64,000 nt of DNA, taken from NCBI RefSeq assembly GCF_000165425.1, contig NW_001799344.1, positions 5,910 through 69,909 on the forward strand. The letters are read 5' to 3'. The notes under the pieces are model-generated. The model did no database searches. It was not told the origin of the DNA and saw only the letters and a program-made list of their open reading frames with translations. This DNA is from Paramecium tetraurelia (Eukaryota > Ciliophora > Oligohymenophorea > Peniculida > Parameciidae). Position numbers and translations under genes: made by a program. Of this stretch, positions 38,371-49,898 are shown in pieces (within the stretch, counting starts at the first letter, position 1; each line of letters begins with the position of its first letter).

Positions 38371-38850
38371 TCACATTTTCATGATTTCTTCCATCTTTGG
38401 GAATTTCCCATCTCTCATGTATTCCTTTAATGTAATATCCATTTTATCTTCACATTTCCTTCTGCAGATAGAAGTTTTGAGAATTTTCACGCCCTTATAA
38501 TTTTAAGCAGTCCCAATATCACAAATTTCAATACACTCATTGAACTTTAACACTTCATGATGAAAATATTTCTTTAAGAACTACTCTCCCCTATATTCAC
38601 ATAAATGATATTCATTTCCATCAAACTTTTCTAATTCATCCCTATCAGCCTCACTTAATTCATAAGGAGGAGATCTCCCTTTAAAATACCTATAAATTAA
38701 TTCCTCCTATAGAGATCTGTTTTATATTTATTGTAATTCTAAAGTATAAGCACCTTGTAATTTTTGAACACAACTAGCTGCGATTAATCCAATTATATCT
38801 TTTGGAAAAGGACTTAATTCGTATTGCTTCTCAGGTTTTTTAATGCTCAT
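38371..38850 (-). CDS. Hypothetical protein, 159 residues, cysteine-bearing
   Basis: An intronless frame with 160 codons including the stop. I do not recognise it. The N-terminal region IIGLIAASCVQKLQGAYTLE is a mild hydrophobic helix; a charged middle follows (SPPYELSEADRDELEKFDGN). The C-terminal half has regularly placed cysteines: HLCEYRG, NECIEICDIG, SICRRKCEDK. These could bind metal or form disulfides; the C-x3-C spacings recall twin-cysteine mitochondrial proteins, but the fit is not good enough to name. It lies about 115 bp upstream of the karyopherin on the same strand. Confidence 0.7.
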
Positions 38851-38998
38851 TAATATTACTTTTGTAAATTATTCTTTTTCTCTAAATTTATTGATTAATA
38901 ACAAGAATAAATAAAAGGATAAATCATAGTTATCAAGAATAATAGAGAGGAAAAGCTAATAAAAATTATTATAAAAAAAATATAAAATTACTTAGAAA

Positions 38999-39933
38999 AT
39001 GAAATCATTATCTGTTCCTAAGCACACTAATTACAAACCTTTAAATAATAGCTTTAGTACTCCTGATAAGAAACCTAATAAAGTATGCGTATGAGTTATA
39101 TAAGAGTAGATTAAATACTTAATCAACTTTGAAGCTTAGCGGAGAAATGATGTCCGTTTAAAGTTATTTATATGAACAAGCTCATTTAAAGGAGGAGGCT
39201 TCAAAAAAAGAGTTTATAAGATAAATCAAGAGTGTAATCGACAATCTTGAAAAGAGTAAGAGCTTTAAGTAGTTAAACTAATAACTCTCAAATTTGATAG
39301 TCGGATTAAGGACATGCATAAATTAATAGGAAGTATCGAATTAGCTAATCTAATTAATCCAAATGATCAGAGACGTTGTCAATAATCATTAAAACAACAA
39401 GCTGATTCATCATAATAAAGATAAGGCAATATTGCTCTAAAAAATTCATGAATTAGAATTATAAGCAAAAGAAAATTAATTTTAATAAGGTAGTTAATTT
39501 TCTATAATGTTTAGAATTATAAATGTAAAATATGAAAGCATAAGAGAGAATAAGAAATTATGAAATTCGACTAGAATAAATTAAATAAGTGAAAGAATAA
39601 CATCACCAAATTTAACCATAGAAGTAATAAGTGAATAGTCATGAAAAAATGCAATTGAAAAACCAGATTAAATTGATGCAATAGAAAATTGAGACACTAT
39701 CAGACAAAGAGAAGAAATTAATTTAACTAGTAAAAGCTGTAAAATAGAGAGGAATTGATATTGAGCATATATACAGAAATGTTAATTAGGTTTCGAGTAG
39801 AAATAGTCTAATTTTAAATCAAGAGAATGAAGAACAGTTTGAAGATAGTTCATATTCTGATTTTGCAGACATCTCTCAATTTGATATTGGTTAGAGTAGT
39901 ATTAAAAGACACCAAATTTTTTTATTAGATTGA
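38999..39933 (+). CDS. Coiled-coil protein, 295 residues
   Basis: Introns of 22 nt (ending AAG) and 25 nt leave 296 codons. The basic, S/T-rich head (MKSLSVPKHTNYKPLNNSFS) is followed by coiled coil from about residue 45 to 250 (EEASKKEFIRQIKSVIDNLE; RNYEIRLEQIKQVKEQHHQ). An acidic serine-rich tail contains NEEQFEDSSYSDFADISQFD. The likely role is structural or cytoskeletal. It is the first of three plus-strand coiled-coil genes in a row (with SF-assemblin and 40901-42452) separated by 39-57 bp. Confidence 0.75.
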
Positions 39934-39989
39934 CATTTTTTATATCTATAAATATAAAGTTTTTATATCATAAATAAAATTTATTAACA

Positions 39990-40862
39990 ATGTATAATTC
40001 CAAATCTTTATGTAATATTAACTACTATGCTTACTAGACCAATAAGTATCTCCAAGTAGTGGAAGAATATAAAAGATATCAGAAAAGTTATCAACCATAT
40101 AAATTGGAGTAGAGAATGAGAGATTCTAAAAACTTGAATAAGCTGAACAAAGAATCCAATAAGCTGAAGATGAATTTAATGAATTTTAAGAATAAATCTT
40201 TACTAAACTAAATGGACTTAGAGATTAAGTATTATGTTATCATAAGTATCAGTTAGGAAAATTGTAGAAATAAGTTGAAGAGGATAAATTAGCAAAAGAA
40301 CAGGCTAATGAAACTAAAAATAGAGAGGTGTCAGCTTTAGAAAAGAAATTTTAAAATTCAATTGAAACTGAGGCTCAGTCCAGAAAAGAAGGGGAATCTA
40401 AAGTGTTACGTTTGCTAGAGGATAAAACAGCATTATTAAGAACTGAAGTTTCAGAAAGAAACAGCAAGCAGAGTTGATGCTATAGAGGGTATTCATCAAG
40501 GTTTGTAAAATGATTTACCAAAAATTCAAGAGGCCATCCGAAATGAGGCTACTGAAAGAGATGAGTCTGATTAAAATGTATACATTTAGCCATTTATTAT
40601 CAGGTTATGAAATCAATCACTGATGAACTTGTCAAATTAAGTAATTTAATTAATGTGGAAAAGAGAAACAGAGATGAAAGTGAATAGTCCATCTTTGAAA
40701 TGTTAAAGGACATAGTTAATAGAGTGAAAGTGGAATTGGATCAAGAAAAGAAGACGAGGTAATCAATGCTTCTAAACTTTGATTAGGGAGTAATCGGAAG
40801 AGCATCTTTTAAGTCTATTAGAAGATACTTGTAACAAATTAAGTATTGCAGCAAATCTATGA
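39990..40862 (+). CDS. SF-assemblin / beta-giardin family, one frameshift
   Basis: SF-assemblins build striated microtubule-associated fibres (kinetodesmal or system-I fibres) at basal bodies. The head-rod layout is clear: ISEKLSTIQIGVENERFQKL at the head-rod boundary, long rod segments, and the C-terminal motif SEEHLLSLLEDTCNKLSIAA, close to the family's usual end. Introns include a 20-nt one at 40056-40075 ending AAG, one of 26 nt (GTATAC...CAG) and one of 28 nt. Near 40460 the frame shifts by one nucleotide, between ALLRTEVS and the resumed KETASRVDAIEGIHQ; no intron explains it. It is a sequencing error or a recent lesion, since everything else is intact. Confidence 0.82.
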
Positions 40863-40900
40863 TCGATTATATAAATATTTTATAATTAAATTATTCATCT

Positions 40901-42452
40901 ATGTCAAAAGAAGTAGTAATAATTTATTTATACTATGATAGAGATCTATTTCAGCACATGACCCTATGATCAAGAATGCAAAATTCTAGACTTAAAGAAA
41001 GTATTCAATATTCTAATCTAGTTATTTGAATGTTTCAAAATTTTGGCCAGAAAACGATTATCATGATAAGGAGACTCTCTATTTTCAATTAAAGACTTTG
41101 AAAGAAGAAATTAATATAATGAGAACAGAGAATATCAAGTTAAAAACTCGCATTTTATAATAAGATGTATTGTAAATTTTAATTTGTTAGAAAGAACTCT
41201 AGAATTTTAATAAGTATTTTGAAGATCAATAATTCAAACAGAATCCTTTGTCTAAAAGTCATGAGTACATCATTTAATAGATCAAAAAATAAAATAAAGA
41301 TTTATAGCAGCTGTTATAAGAGAAATTGTATATCATTGAATAGATGAAAAAAAATATAAAGGTTACAAAGGTTTAAGAAATCTCGATTCAAAATTAATTA
41401 TATAAAGAAGAAATTAACAAATTGAAAAAGATGCTGTTGGATTAAGAAAACAACAATAAAGAGTATATTCATATATTATTTCCAAGATTCTTAAATCAAT
41501 AGACAATGATCAAGGAGAATTTCTTAAAAACCTAATAAGGTTTTATCAAATAACAAAATGAAATTAATGATTTGAAATAATAATAATAAAATGATTAGTA
41601 GAAAATCAATTAATTATAAGTATTTTGTTTAGATTTATTAGAATGAAGTTACAAAATTAAATCAGATTAAACTCAATTTAGAGGATAAAATGAAAAGAAT
41701 GACTACAGAACAAAATAAAAAGAGTTCAACAAACTCCTTTAGAAGTAATAAACTTTAAGCAACAACTGAAATATCTTGTACTCAACTTAAATCTAAAACT
41801 CAAGATGAACTTTAATATAAATTAATAATTAGAGGTATCACACATGAATAATTCACATAAATGATCTAAGAATTAAAATAGCAGGCATTTGATTTAAAAA
41901 AGCAAATTGAAAAGGAAGACATTGAATATATATTAAGTTAAGAGCCTTTTAGTTTAGGTTAAGATAGAATATAGGAAGTGATTAAATCATTATCATAATC
42001 TGGCAATAGGTTGGCAGATACTTTATTGAATTAAATTGGAAAATATAAGACATTTGTTGATTATCCTGATTTTAAAATTCAAGAAGCAGAGAAAATCATT
42101 AAATAAACTCTAAAATAGCCAGAAATAACCTAGTATCTATAAACTAAACAGATCTAACTCTGGAATAAAGAAGATGTTATTCAAATGATAAAATGTTTAA
42201 AGATCAATTGGAGTGAACCTGTCTTATTGTTCTATATCTTGAATGTATAAAAATTTATTGAATTTATAGATATTTGAAAAATCTGGCTAAGTACTCGAAT
42301 TTAAAAATGAGACGATTATTGACCCTTTTCCGTAATTGATACAGAAAGAGTCTTCAAGAATAATAGAAGAAAGTGAAGAAGACTTATTTGAATAGCTATC
42401 AGATAAATCTGAAACTGTTATAATTTAAGATACTGATCAATATATCACATGA
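40901..42452 (+). CDS. Coiled-coil protein, 483 residues
   Basis: Four introns of 29, 24, 22 and 25 nt, all ending TAG, give 484 codons; the first splits the gene after only four codons (MSKE). Coiled coil fills residues about 50-330 (QLKTLKEEINIMRTENIKLK; NEVTKLNQIKLNLEDKMKR). A more globular acidic C-terminal part follows (LLFYILNIFEKSGQVLEF; ESEEDLFEQLSDKSETVI). It is not recognised. Position next to SF-assemblin and composition suggest a cytoskeletal or basal-body role, which is inference only. Confidence 0.75.
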
Positions 42453-42913
42453 AAAATGCATATTATTTACTTTTATAAACAAGTTACAATGTTCTAAAAT
42501 AGATGTTTTCAAATGAGTACTTTTGTAGGACTCTGGTAAATCTCTATCTATTAAAGGTTTGCTAACCTTTCAATCTTACTTTTGTGTTTTTTGTTTAAGC
42601 TTCATATTTAATTTATTAATTAAATTATTTTATTACAATTTTTGAATACCCCATCAATTTTCAGTATTCAAGTTGCTTTAGTGTGGATGTCTTCCTTTTT
42701 ATTATCTTTATTCTTTTTCGGTCGTTGTTCTCTTCTCTAATTTTGTTTTATTTATAATAGTTAATATAAAGATATATATATTTTTTATTTCTATTGGAGG
42801 AGTTGTGATTAAGGGTTAACAAGAGAACTTGGATACATTAGATATGTAAGTAGGGATGATATTTATGCATCTCTATATAAAAATAAGATAATATTTATTA
42901 TTATTTATTAAAA
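42453..42913. other. Intergenic, 461 bp, nothing seen
   Basis: No coding frame is evident. The stretch is AT-rich and presumably holds the terminator of the coiled-coil gene and the promoter of the WD40 gene. Confidence 0.4.
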
Positions 42914-44593
42914 ATGAGTTCTCAGATAAATACTTAAGCTTTAGTACCTTAGATTCTTTGTCAAAAAGAAAGTTGCAAGGATAAAAGAGAGAATATTAAG
43001 ACAATTTTCTCTTGTAATTTGTAAAAAAATCTTAATAATGATTCTATTACTAATTGCAAAGGTTGTATTGGAAAAAAATGTGATCCATCTGTTAACCCTT
43101 GTTAAATAAATTTAGATGACTTGTGTTTGCAATTGAGAAAACAAAAAATACATGAGAAAGAAATATTGTAGATTTTTGAGGTATTAAAGAAGAAATTAGA
43201 GCAAACTATTTAAAATGCTCATAATGAGATAGAAAAGTTAAAAAGCAAAATACTGGAGATTGATTAAGCTATTGTAGAGATGTGTTTGTTTAAAAATAAT
43301 TCTAAGTTAGAGGAATTTATAAATAGAGGAAAATAGGCTCCTTTGGATCTATTAATAGATATGGTAAAAGAGTTAAGGGAAAAAATTTTCATTGTTGAAA
43401 AGGTTGATTAAAATATTCAACAGTAGATACAATATAATTAAGATAAACTTAATGTTATTTATGAAGATGGAACTATTAGAATTAATGATGTTCTAAAAAA
43501 TAAACTACAATAAATGTCATAGATGATTAGTTGTTTTAAAAAATAAGTTTCATAAATAAATAACAATAATTATAATTTTAGTCTAGAAAAAAACTAAAAT
43601 ATTACATCAAATTACTAAAAGATTGAAGGGCCAGATAATTTATCTGTTAAAACGATTTACAATTTGAGATTTAATCGATCAAATAATTTGTTTGCAATTG
43701 GAACTAGCAATTTAAATTCTGAAAAGGTTAGTTGTGTGGAAATTTGGAAAATTGATAATAATAAAATTGAGTTAGTTTAAAGTTTGCAGCAATATCCAGA
43801 TGTTACAGCATTATGTTTTGGCAAAAAGGATGATTCCCTAATTACAGGAAGTTTGGATTCCAAAATTATTCTTTGGTCCCCTTAGCCTAAACAGAAAGAT
43901 CCATATCAAGAATCCAACTCATAGCCAAAGATAACCCCTAAGGGATATATTAATTGTATTGAAATAAACTAAAATTCAAGAATCTTAGCAATTGGAAGTG
44001 AAGAATTAATTATTTTTGAGTAAAATAATAGTAATTGGGTAAAAATTGCTTAATTGGAAGAATAAGTTAAGAACATAGCCTTTTCAAATTGTAATAAAAT
44101 AATTGTAGTTTAATGTATCAAAAACAGAGAAGAGAGAATTGAACTATATTATATTTAAGAGTCGCAAAATTAAACAATTTAGATAATTGCTTTCAGAGAT
44201 TTAAATTAGGCACAATAAAATTAAACTATCTCAAGTACAAGATTCATGTTTTTAAATATACTAAATAAAGTCAAGATATATAAATTAAACAACAATACAG
44301 CATAGAGAGAAGATATTGATTCAATCGAAAAGTTGAACTTCACTTAAAAAAGTGGCATTGGATTTTGTTCAAACAGCAGTTCTACCAGTCTTTTAGCCTT
44401 TTCATAAAGTGTTAATGATAATGGAGTTACTTAGATACTCAAAATCAATGAAAAAAATGAAGTAACCTTTCTTTAATCAATTTAATAAAAAGGATAAAAA
44501 TTATTTTTCTCAAATGGTGGCTAGATACTTGTTATTTGGGATGGGAATAATTTAGTTGTCTTCAAGGATAAATCTAATCCAAGATCACAATGA
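42914..44593 (+). CDS. WD40 protein with Cys-rich N-terminus
   Basis: An intronless frame of 560 codons. The N-terminal 50 residues have cysteines in a zinc-binding-like order: CQKESCKDK, FSCNLQ, NCKGCIGKKCDP and NPCQINLDDLC. A coiled coil runs to about residue 220 (IFEVLKKKLEQTIQNAHNEI). The rest is a divergent WD40 propeller (NLFAIGTSNL with CVEIWKIDNN; VTALCFGKKDDSLITGSLDS; IILWSPQ; GGQILVIWDGNN). It shares layout and spacing with the gene at 33327-34901 and is a paralogue; the zinc pattern is fuller here. Confidence 0.8.
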
Positions 44594-44764
44594 TATTTGC
44601 AATTTATTCAAAACGCATATAAATATTATAATTCTGATTATAATAGATCCATATTAATTGTTAATAATCTTCCTGTTAATATTTGTATAAAATAGTATCT
44701 TCTATAACTATTCTCATTTTATTTATTCATATTTATTTAATTAAATTAAATTTCAGATATAAAC

Positions 44765-45018
44765 ATGGGATGCGCCCAATAGAAAATTTCAAAGAAGGAG
44801 CAAATGAATTAAGTTGCTATCTAAAATTTATCAAATGGGCCAATAACGAAAGACAAAAAAACTATATCATATCAAATATATTATTACCACGGAAAATTAT
44901 CCCTAAAATCAATTGGTATTATAAGAAATTATTTTAAGATTAAAGTACCATCTTGAAGAGAAGAAGAACTAAAGAATTAATAACTGAACAATCTTCACCC
45001 ACAAAAATCGACAAGTGA
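44765..45018 (+). CDS. Small protein with N-myristoylation-type start
   Basis: A 76-residue protein spliced through one 23-nt intron at 44916-44938 (GTA...AAG); 77 codons are exact. It begins MGCAQQKISKKEQ. The start is a good N-myristoylation signal: Gly at 2, Cys at 3 for palmitoylation, and basic residues just after, so a membrane-tethered location is likely. The tail is basic (ILKRRRTKEL). Many ciliate kinases and small regulators use MGC starts, but no domain is recognisable here. A longer frame reading through the same bases starts with TTG and I reject it. Confidence 0.6.
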
Positions 45019-45641
45019 CTATATTTATTTAAATTTATTATATTCACATTATTTTAATAATTTCAAATAGTTGTTTTCTCATAGGTAAATCCCATAATTT
45101 CTTTTTTGAACTTTCAAACTCTCCTTGTCCATTCATATAAGGTCCTACCGATTTTATCACTAAAAGATATGATTTTAATACATTTAAGTAGGATTCAGTT
45201 TTTTCCCATTTTTCTATATATTTTTACTACAAAAACACAAATTCTCTTAAAATGTTACCTAATAACCTTCTCTTTAATAGAGTTCTGAAGAACGAGTTCA
45301 TAAAATAATGAATTGTAATTTAAAATTGCAAGATGATGAAAATTATAAAACATTAATATTAAATAAATAATTTAATTTTCAGGCTATTCTTAGATTGATA
45401 ATATGATTAAAAATATGTGATAATAGGTTATTAAGAGGTCTATGATTAGACTATATTAACAGATACACTTTTATAAAGAGTAGTTCTTGGTTATAAGCTC
45501 TTAGATAATGATTTTTGAGTAACGACATCTCCTTTATAAATAAATGAGGTTTTGCCTCTTAAAATTACAGATAATAATGTTTTTCAGTCTGATTCAAATC
45601 TTTATAATTAATTAAAAAGTACTTTTTATTATAGAAATTAG
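45019..45641. other. Intergenic plus unresolved 5' end of RING gene
   Basis: No complete gene. From about 45516 the frame of the downstream RING gene is already open (EVLPLKITDNNVFQSDSNLY), so its true start is probably in this stretch. An upstream ATG at 45308 leads into a frame that stops at 45403. I could not find introns joining it convincingly. Confidence 0.4.
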
Positions 45642-46787
45642 ATGAATGATAAAAATCCTTATAATTAGAATTCTTACTTCAAGGATAGGAAAATTACTGC
45701 TAACGATCTATTTAATCAGATTGAAACAGACTTAAAATTAATTAAAGGCAAATGTAAGCAATAAATATAAAAAACAAATTTACAGCATGAAAAAGAGATG
45801 TATAATGAAGTATTAGATCATATGAACCAAATGATATAACATAATAATGAGAAGCAGATTATATTTAAATCGAACCATTCCTATAATAATGAAAATTAAA
45901 TATAATAATCGACAAATATCAAATTGGATTCTCAAATAAGATATTGCGTCACTTTTGAGTTTGAAAATGAGACTAAAGAGGAAGAATTTTCACATTAACT
46001 CAGTTTTAAAGAACTCTATTTATTTCTATTAAAAGAATCCTCTTTTATTATAAAATAAATGTTTGTTATTTTGGATTAGCAGGCTAATATTATTAATCCT
46101 AATGATTGGGAATAACCTTTTATATGCGGAGATAAGGCTGACTCTCGATTCATCATTTAATCTCTCTCACAATACTTAATGACATAATAATCAGTAATAG
46201 TACAAAGAGCTTCGCAAATAATGCAAATAGAATCTCAAATAGTACCAAGAGAATCGCAAATAGTACCAGTAGAATCGCAAATACTACCAAGAGACTCACA
46301 AAAAAGTACTCAATCATAAAAAAGGTCGGAAGTCTAATAGCTTTTTAAATCTTAAAATCACTATGTTAAAGATGTGCAAAAAGAATCAAAATTATACTAA
46401 TATCGCTCTACAATTCAAAAATAATTTTATAGTAAGATGAGTACCATTGTTTATCAATGCAAAAATTGCAATTAAGAGATTTAGAATCAATAAATTATGT
46501 TGAAATGTTACCATAATTATCATGAAGACTGTCTTACTTCAATGTTAAAATCATAAATTTAATCAGGTTAATCCATACTAAATTGTATATGCAATTAAAA
46601 AATACACATAAATGAGTTGGATTTATTGACATATGGATTGAAATAGAATTTATATAAAAATTAGATTGATACAATTTATTAGAAATATTAAGGATAATTT
46701 ATGAAGTGTAAAAATTGTTATTTCTTTTACATGAAAACATAAAACAAATCGCAAATAAGATCAGCTTGCATAATGTGTTCAAATTGA
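45642..46787 (+). CDS. RING-H2-type zinc-finger protein
   Basis: Probable E3 ubiquitin ligase or adaptor, at least 381 residues from the first good in-frame ATG. A long N-terminal region contains a short tandem repeat of seven residues (about residues 191-220). The zinc module is at the C-terminus: CKNC, then CYHNYHEDC, which fits the C-x-H-x2-H-x2-C heart of a RING-H2 finger, then CIC. After a spacer come CKNC and CIMC, a second pair. The C-x-C and extra pair are unlike a plain RING and nearer to an RBR RING1 or a degenerate finger. The 5' end is unresolved. Confidence 0.65.
46212..46301 (+). repeat. 21-bp tandem repeat, about 4.3 copies
   Basis: Units begin at 46212, 46233, 46254 and 46275, with a six-base partial unit at 46296. 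The consensus starts tcgcaaatagtaccaagaga. In the RING gene's frame each unit encodes S-Q-I-V-P-R-E with small changes. The units are not identical, so it is not a very recent expansion. Confidence 0.85.
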
Positions 46788-47182
46788 TTTTGATATTATA
46801 TAAGTCAGAATGTAATTTTTTAATTAAAAGAACCTAATTATTATAATAAATAAAAACTAATAATTTTATTCTATTGTTTATAACTGTTGTTGATATTATT
46901 ATTAAAATAACAAATAAACTATGTGAATCAGTTATGTATATGGAAGATATTTTACGAAGTCAACTTTTACAAAATAAAAGAATATAAGTTTCCATCATCA
47001 GTTCATTCGTTTTATTCTTATAAAATATCAACTCAATAATACTTAGGTTCAATTTCAAATTTATAATTTGATTCAAGAATTTGATGTTTAAAGTATATGG
47101 AGAACTACTGGCTATTAAAAATCGCAAAATTTAAAAGAATAATATTTAATAGATTAGAACGAAATAGAATTCATCAAGCTTC
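46788..47182. other. Convergent intergenic region, nothing seen
   Basis: 395 bp between the ends of the RING gene (plus) and the kinase gene (minus). It is AT-rich with no frame worth calling. Confidence 0.4.
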
Positions 47183-49295
47183 TCAAAACAATTTTAATAC
47201 TGTAGGAGTTGTACATCCCTTAATTTTTAGTGTATAATCGGGTACTCTGATTTATCTAGTTGAATTATAGTGTCGAACCATGAGCCCGACATTGCTCTCT
47301 TCAGCAGTTGGATCTTCAACATATTCAAATTGATTATGAGCTATCTATTTTAATTAACTATTGGTCAAAGCCAACCTATGAAGGTCCTGCGGTTTTTTCT
47401 GTTCTTATTTTGGTGGGATATCTTAAATTCGATATAAAATTTACCATTAATCTCTCCTGAATTCTATTTAGACAGTTTAGCAGTATATTAACTAAATTTA
47501 GAAGCTCCTACAAGTGAAGATTTTCTTTATTCCTGTTTATTTTAAGAAATATTTGAAGAAATAGAATCGGAAGAATTGAAGTTTACAGGTGATCGCTGTT
47601 CTAGTAGTTCTTGGGTGCCAACTTTAATAGCATTCTTAAAGTCTTGATATCCCAAAAATTGGTTTAGATTTTTATCATTTTATACTTGGTGTTCTTTGAT
47701 TAATTATTTGAAATAAGGATGTCTCATACACTACGATAAATTGTTATAATACTTCTTGCGAACTTAATCTATAAGAAACTCTTTTTAAGAGCATAGATTG
47801 AATTAGATCCTGCATTTAGATAGGAGCCAATTTGAAATGATGTTCTTTAAAATTGATTTCACATAGTCTATTATTCTTAAGAATAGATTTTTGATCGTTT
47901 CCAAAAAATGGTGTATTTCCAGTCTAAAATATAATAAAGTTAAGTACAATTAAAAAATATAAAATGATTCCGACACTAAAAACATCACATTTATCAGTAT
48001 AAAATTCTTAGCCATCGTTATAATCTAAGATTTCAGGAGCAACAAACCCAGGAGTACCACATCTTTTAAATAAAGGTTTGTCATCCAAACATGTAGCCAA
48101 TCCAAAATCTGCTAAAATGATTTCATGGTTATTTTCTGTTGATTTTAACAAAAGATTTTCTGGTTTCAAATCTCTATGAATTATACGATTTTCGTGCATA
48201 TGATTTAAAGCACTTATCAAATTGAATGCGAGCTTTTACATCGTTTCTGCTGGTAAAAAGCCTAAAAATTTATATTATATACTTTACCTATCTCTCTCAC
48301 TTTTGTTAATAGTTCTCCCCCCTATATCATATCTAGTATAAAATAGACTGAATTGGTGGTTTCATGTACTTCATATAATTTCACTATGCTCGGATGGTTT
48401 AGTTTCCTCATTAATTTTATTTCATTTAGGAGACTCTCTACACCTTTAGATTGTTATAACATATATTCTTTGCTGAAAGCTTTTACTGCATACTAAGTGT
48501 TGTTTTCCTTTTTGGTTGCTTAGTATACTTTGGCGAAGTTGCCTTTCCCAATTATTTTGTATACAGAATAGGCTTCATGAAAGTTGGTTAAGATGGCAAA
48601 TCTCTTGAAATGAGACTTCCAAATCTCATAATTCTCTTTGTCAGATGTGAATATTTCTAGACTCTTTCCTTAATAAGAAAGGTGAAACCCAAGTAATTAT
48701 TCATCAGAGTTAAGTTAAACGAAGTTGTCTAAAGAAGCTTCAATGAATTAAACATGCATTGTCAGTAATGGTGCTCGCTTCAGATTTGCTAAAGTAACTT
48801 GAAAAATTGAGTCCTGACTCATAACAAGAAACTTTTTTTTAATCAGCCTGTCCTTTGAGCCAACAAAGAATTCATGCTCTAGTAACTCATTCTATGACTT
48901 ATTATAAGAGATATAGATGTACATCAAGTAATCCCTTGTCACATGAACGCCAGAATGTAGATGTCGTTTAACCAAAGTCAAAAATTGATTTTAGCATTAT
49001 GTCAATCAATAAATTATATATGATTATACTTTTAATTATTCAATCAGTTTTATTTGCTGTTCATTTAAGAATTTATATGTTGAACAGATTTCTCATCTAA
49101 ATTCAAGGTTTTTGCCATATGGTCAATAAATTATTTTCTAAATTCTGTTACTAATTTCTAGCATCTCTAATACTCCTCTGATTATACATTCGGTTATTAC
49201 TTTTTGTCTATTGCTAAAAATAGAATGTTTTCCATGCATTGATTAGCCTCCTTTTGAAGTTAATTATATTCCATCTTTGTTATATCATTTTCCAT
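47183..49295 (-). CDS. Ser/Thr protein kinase with PH-like N-terminal region
   Basis: CAMK/AGC-like kinase. A region before the kinase fold looks PH-like (EHEFFVGSKDRLIKKKFLVM; ENYEIWKSHFKRFA). The kinase has the loop GKGNFAKV, the lysine in YAVKAFSKE, IIHRDLKPENLLLK, ADFGLA, and CGTPGFVAPEI. The C-terminal lobe ends LSSQECMRHPYFKQL, followed by a tail to TGA at 47183. Introns of 26, 24, 22 and 23 nt are well supported; the 23-nt one ends AAG. The N-terminal exon from ATG 49295 joins through a 29-nt GTT...CAG intron, but one in-frame TGA near 48995 is unexplained, so the true start may be downstream. All catalytic residues are present. Confidence 0.82.
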
Positions 49296-49898
49296 TTAAA
49301 CAATTAATAATATATAAATCTAATATTCAATATGTTTGTTTTTATTAAAACACTCCCCTGAAAATTTCAATTTTACTTAATTGAATGTTCCCTCAAAAAT
49401 ATAATTTTGAATGACCTATTTTTGTTGAATAGACAGCTTTTGTTTAAGTGAAATTGTAGACAAATTGATTCAACAATTTCTATCACTATATGAGATGCTT
49501 GAAATGATAAATCAGTTTTATTACAAACGGTGTCACATTTAATAAATAAATAAAATTTTTTTTCTCAATTATGTACTCACTATTTCTATATATTACTTGT
49601 GATAAAAATAAGTTATTCTTCTAAAATTAGTTCAGATATATAGCTAAAGACTATAATAGTAATTGTTGATAAACTAGAAGAGTTTTTATTTTATTTTTAC
49701 AATAACTGATTAAAATTCTGAATAAAGGAACCTTGGAAATTTTCTCTAAAATTTAATATTAAGGAAAAAACAAAAAGATGAAGGATACTCAAATAGTGAA
49801 GATTTTCTCATATTGAAGATTGTTTTTGCAAACTAAAATAGCCTCTTCTGACTGATATGTATAATATAAAAATTAGTAATTATATTATCGTTTAAACA
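49296..49898. promoter_or_regulatory. Divergent intergenic region, 603 bp
   Basis: This separates the starts of the kinase (minus) and the gap-crossing gene (plus). No coding frame is evident; both promoters should lie here. Confidence 0.4.

Noticed and set aside
44683-44937. 84-codon frame with hydrophobic start
   Set aside because: It starts with TTG and overlaps the spliced MGC gene in another frame; the MGC reading splices cleanly and has a better start.
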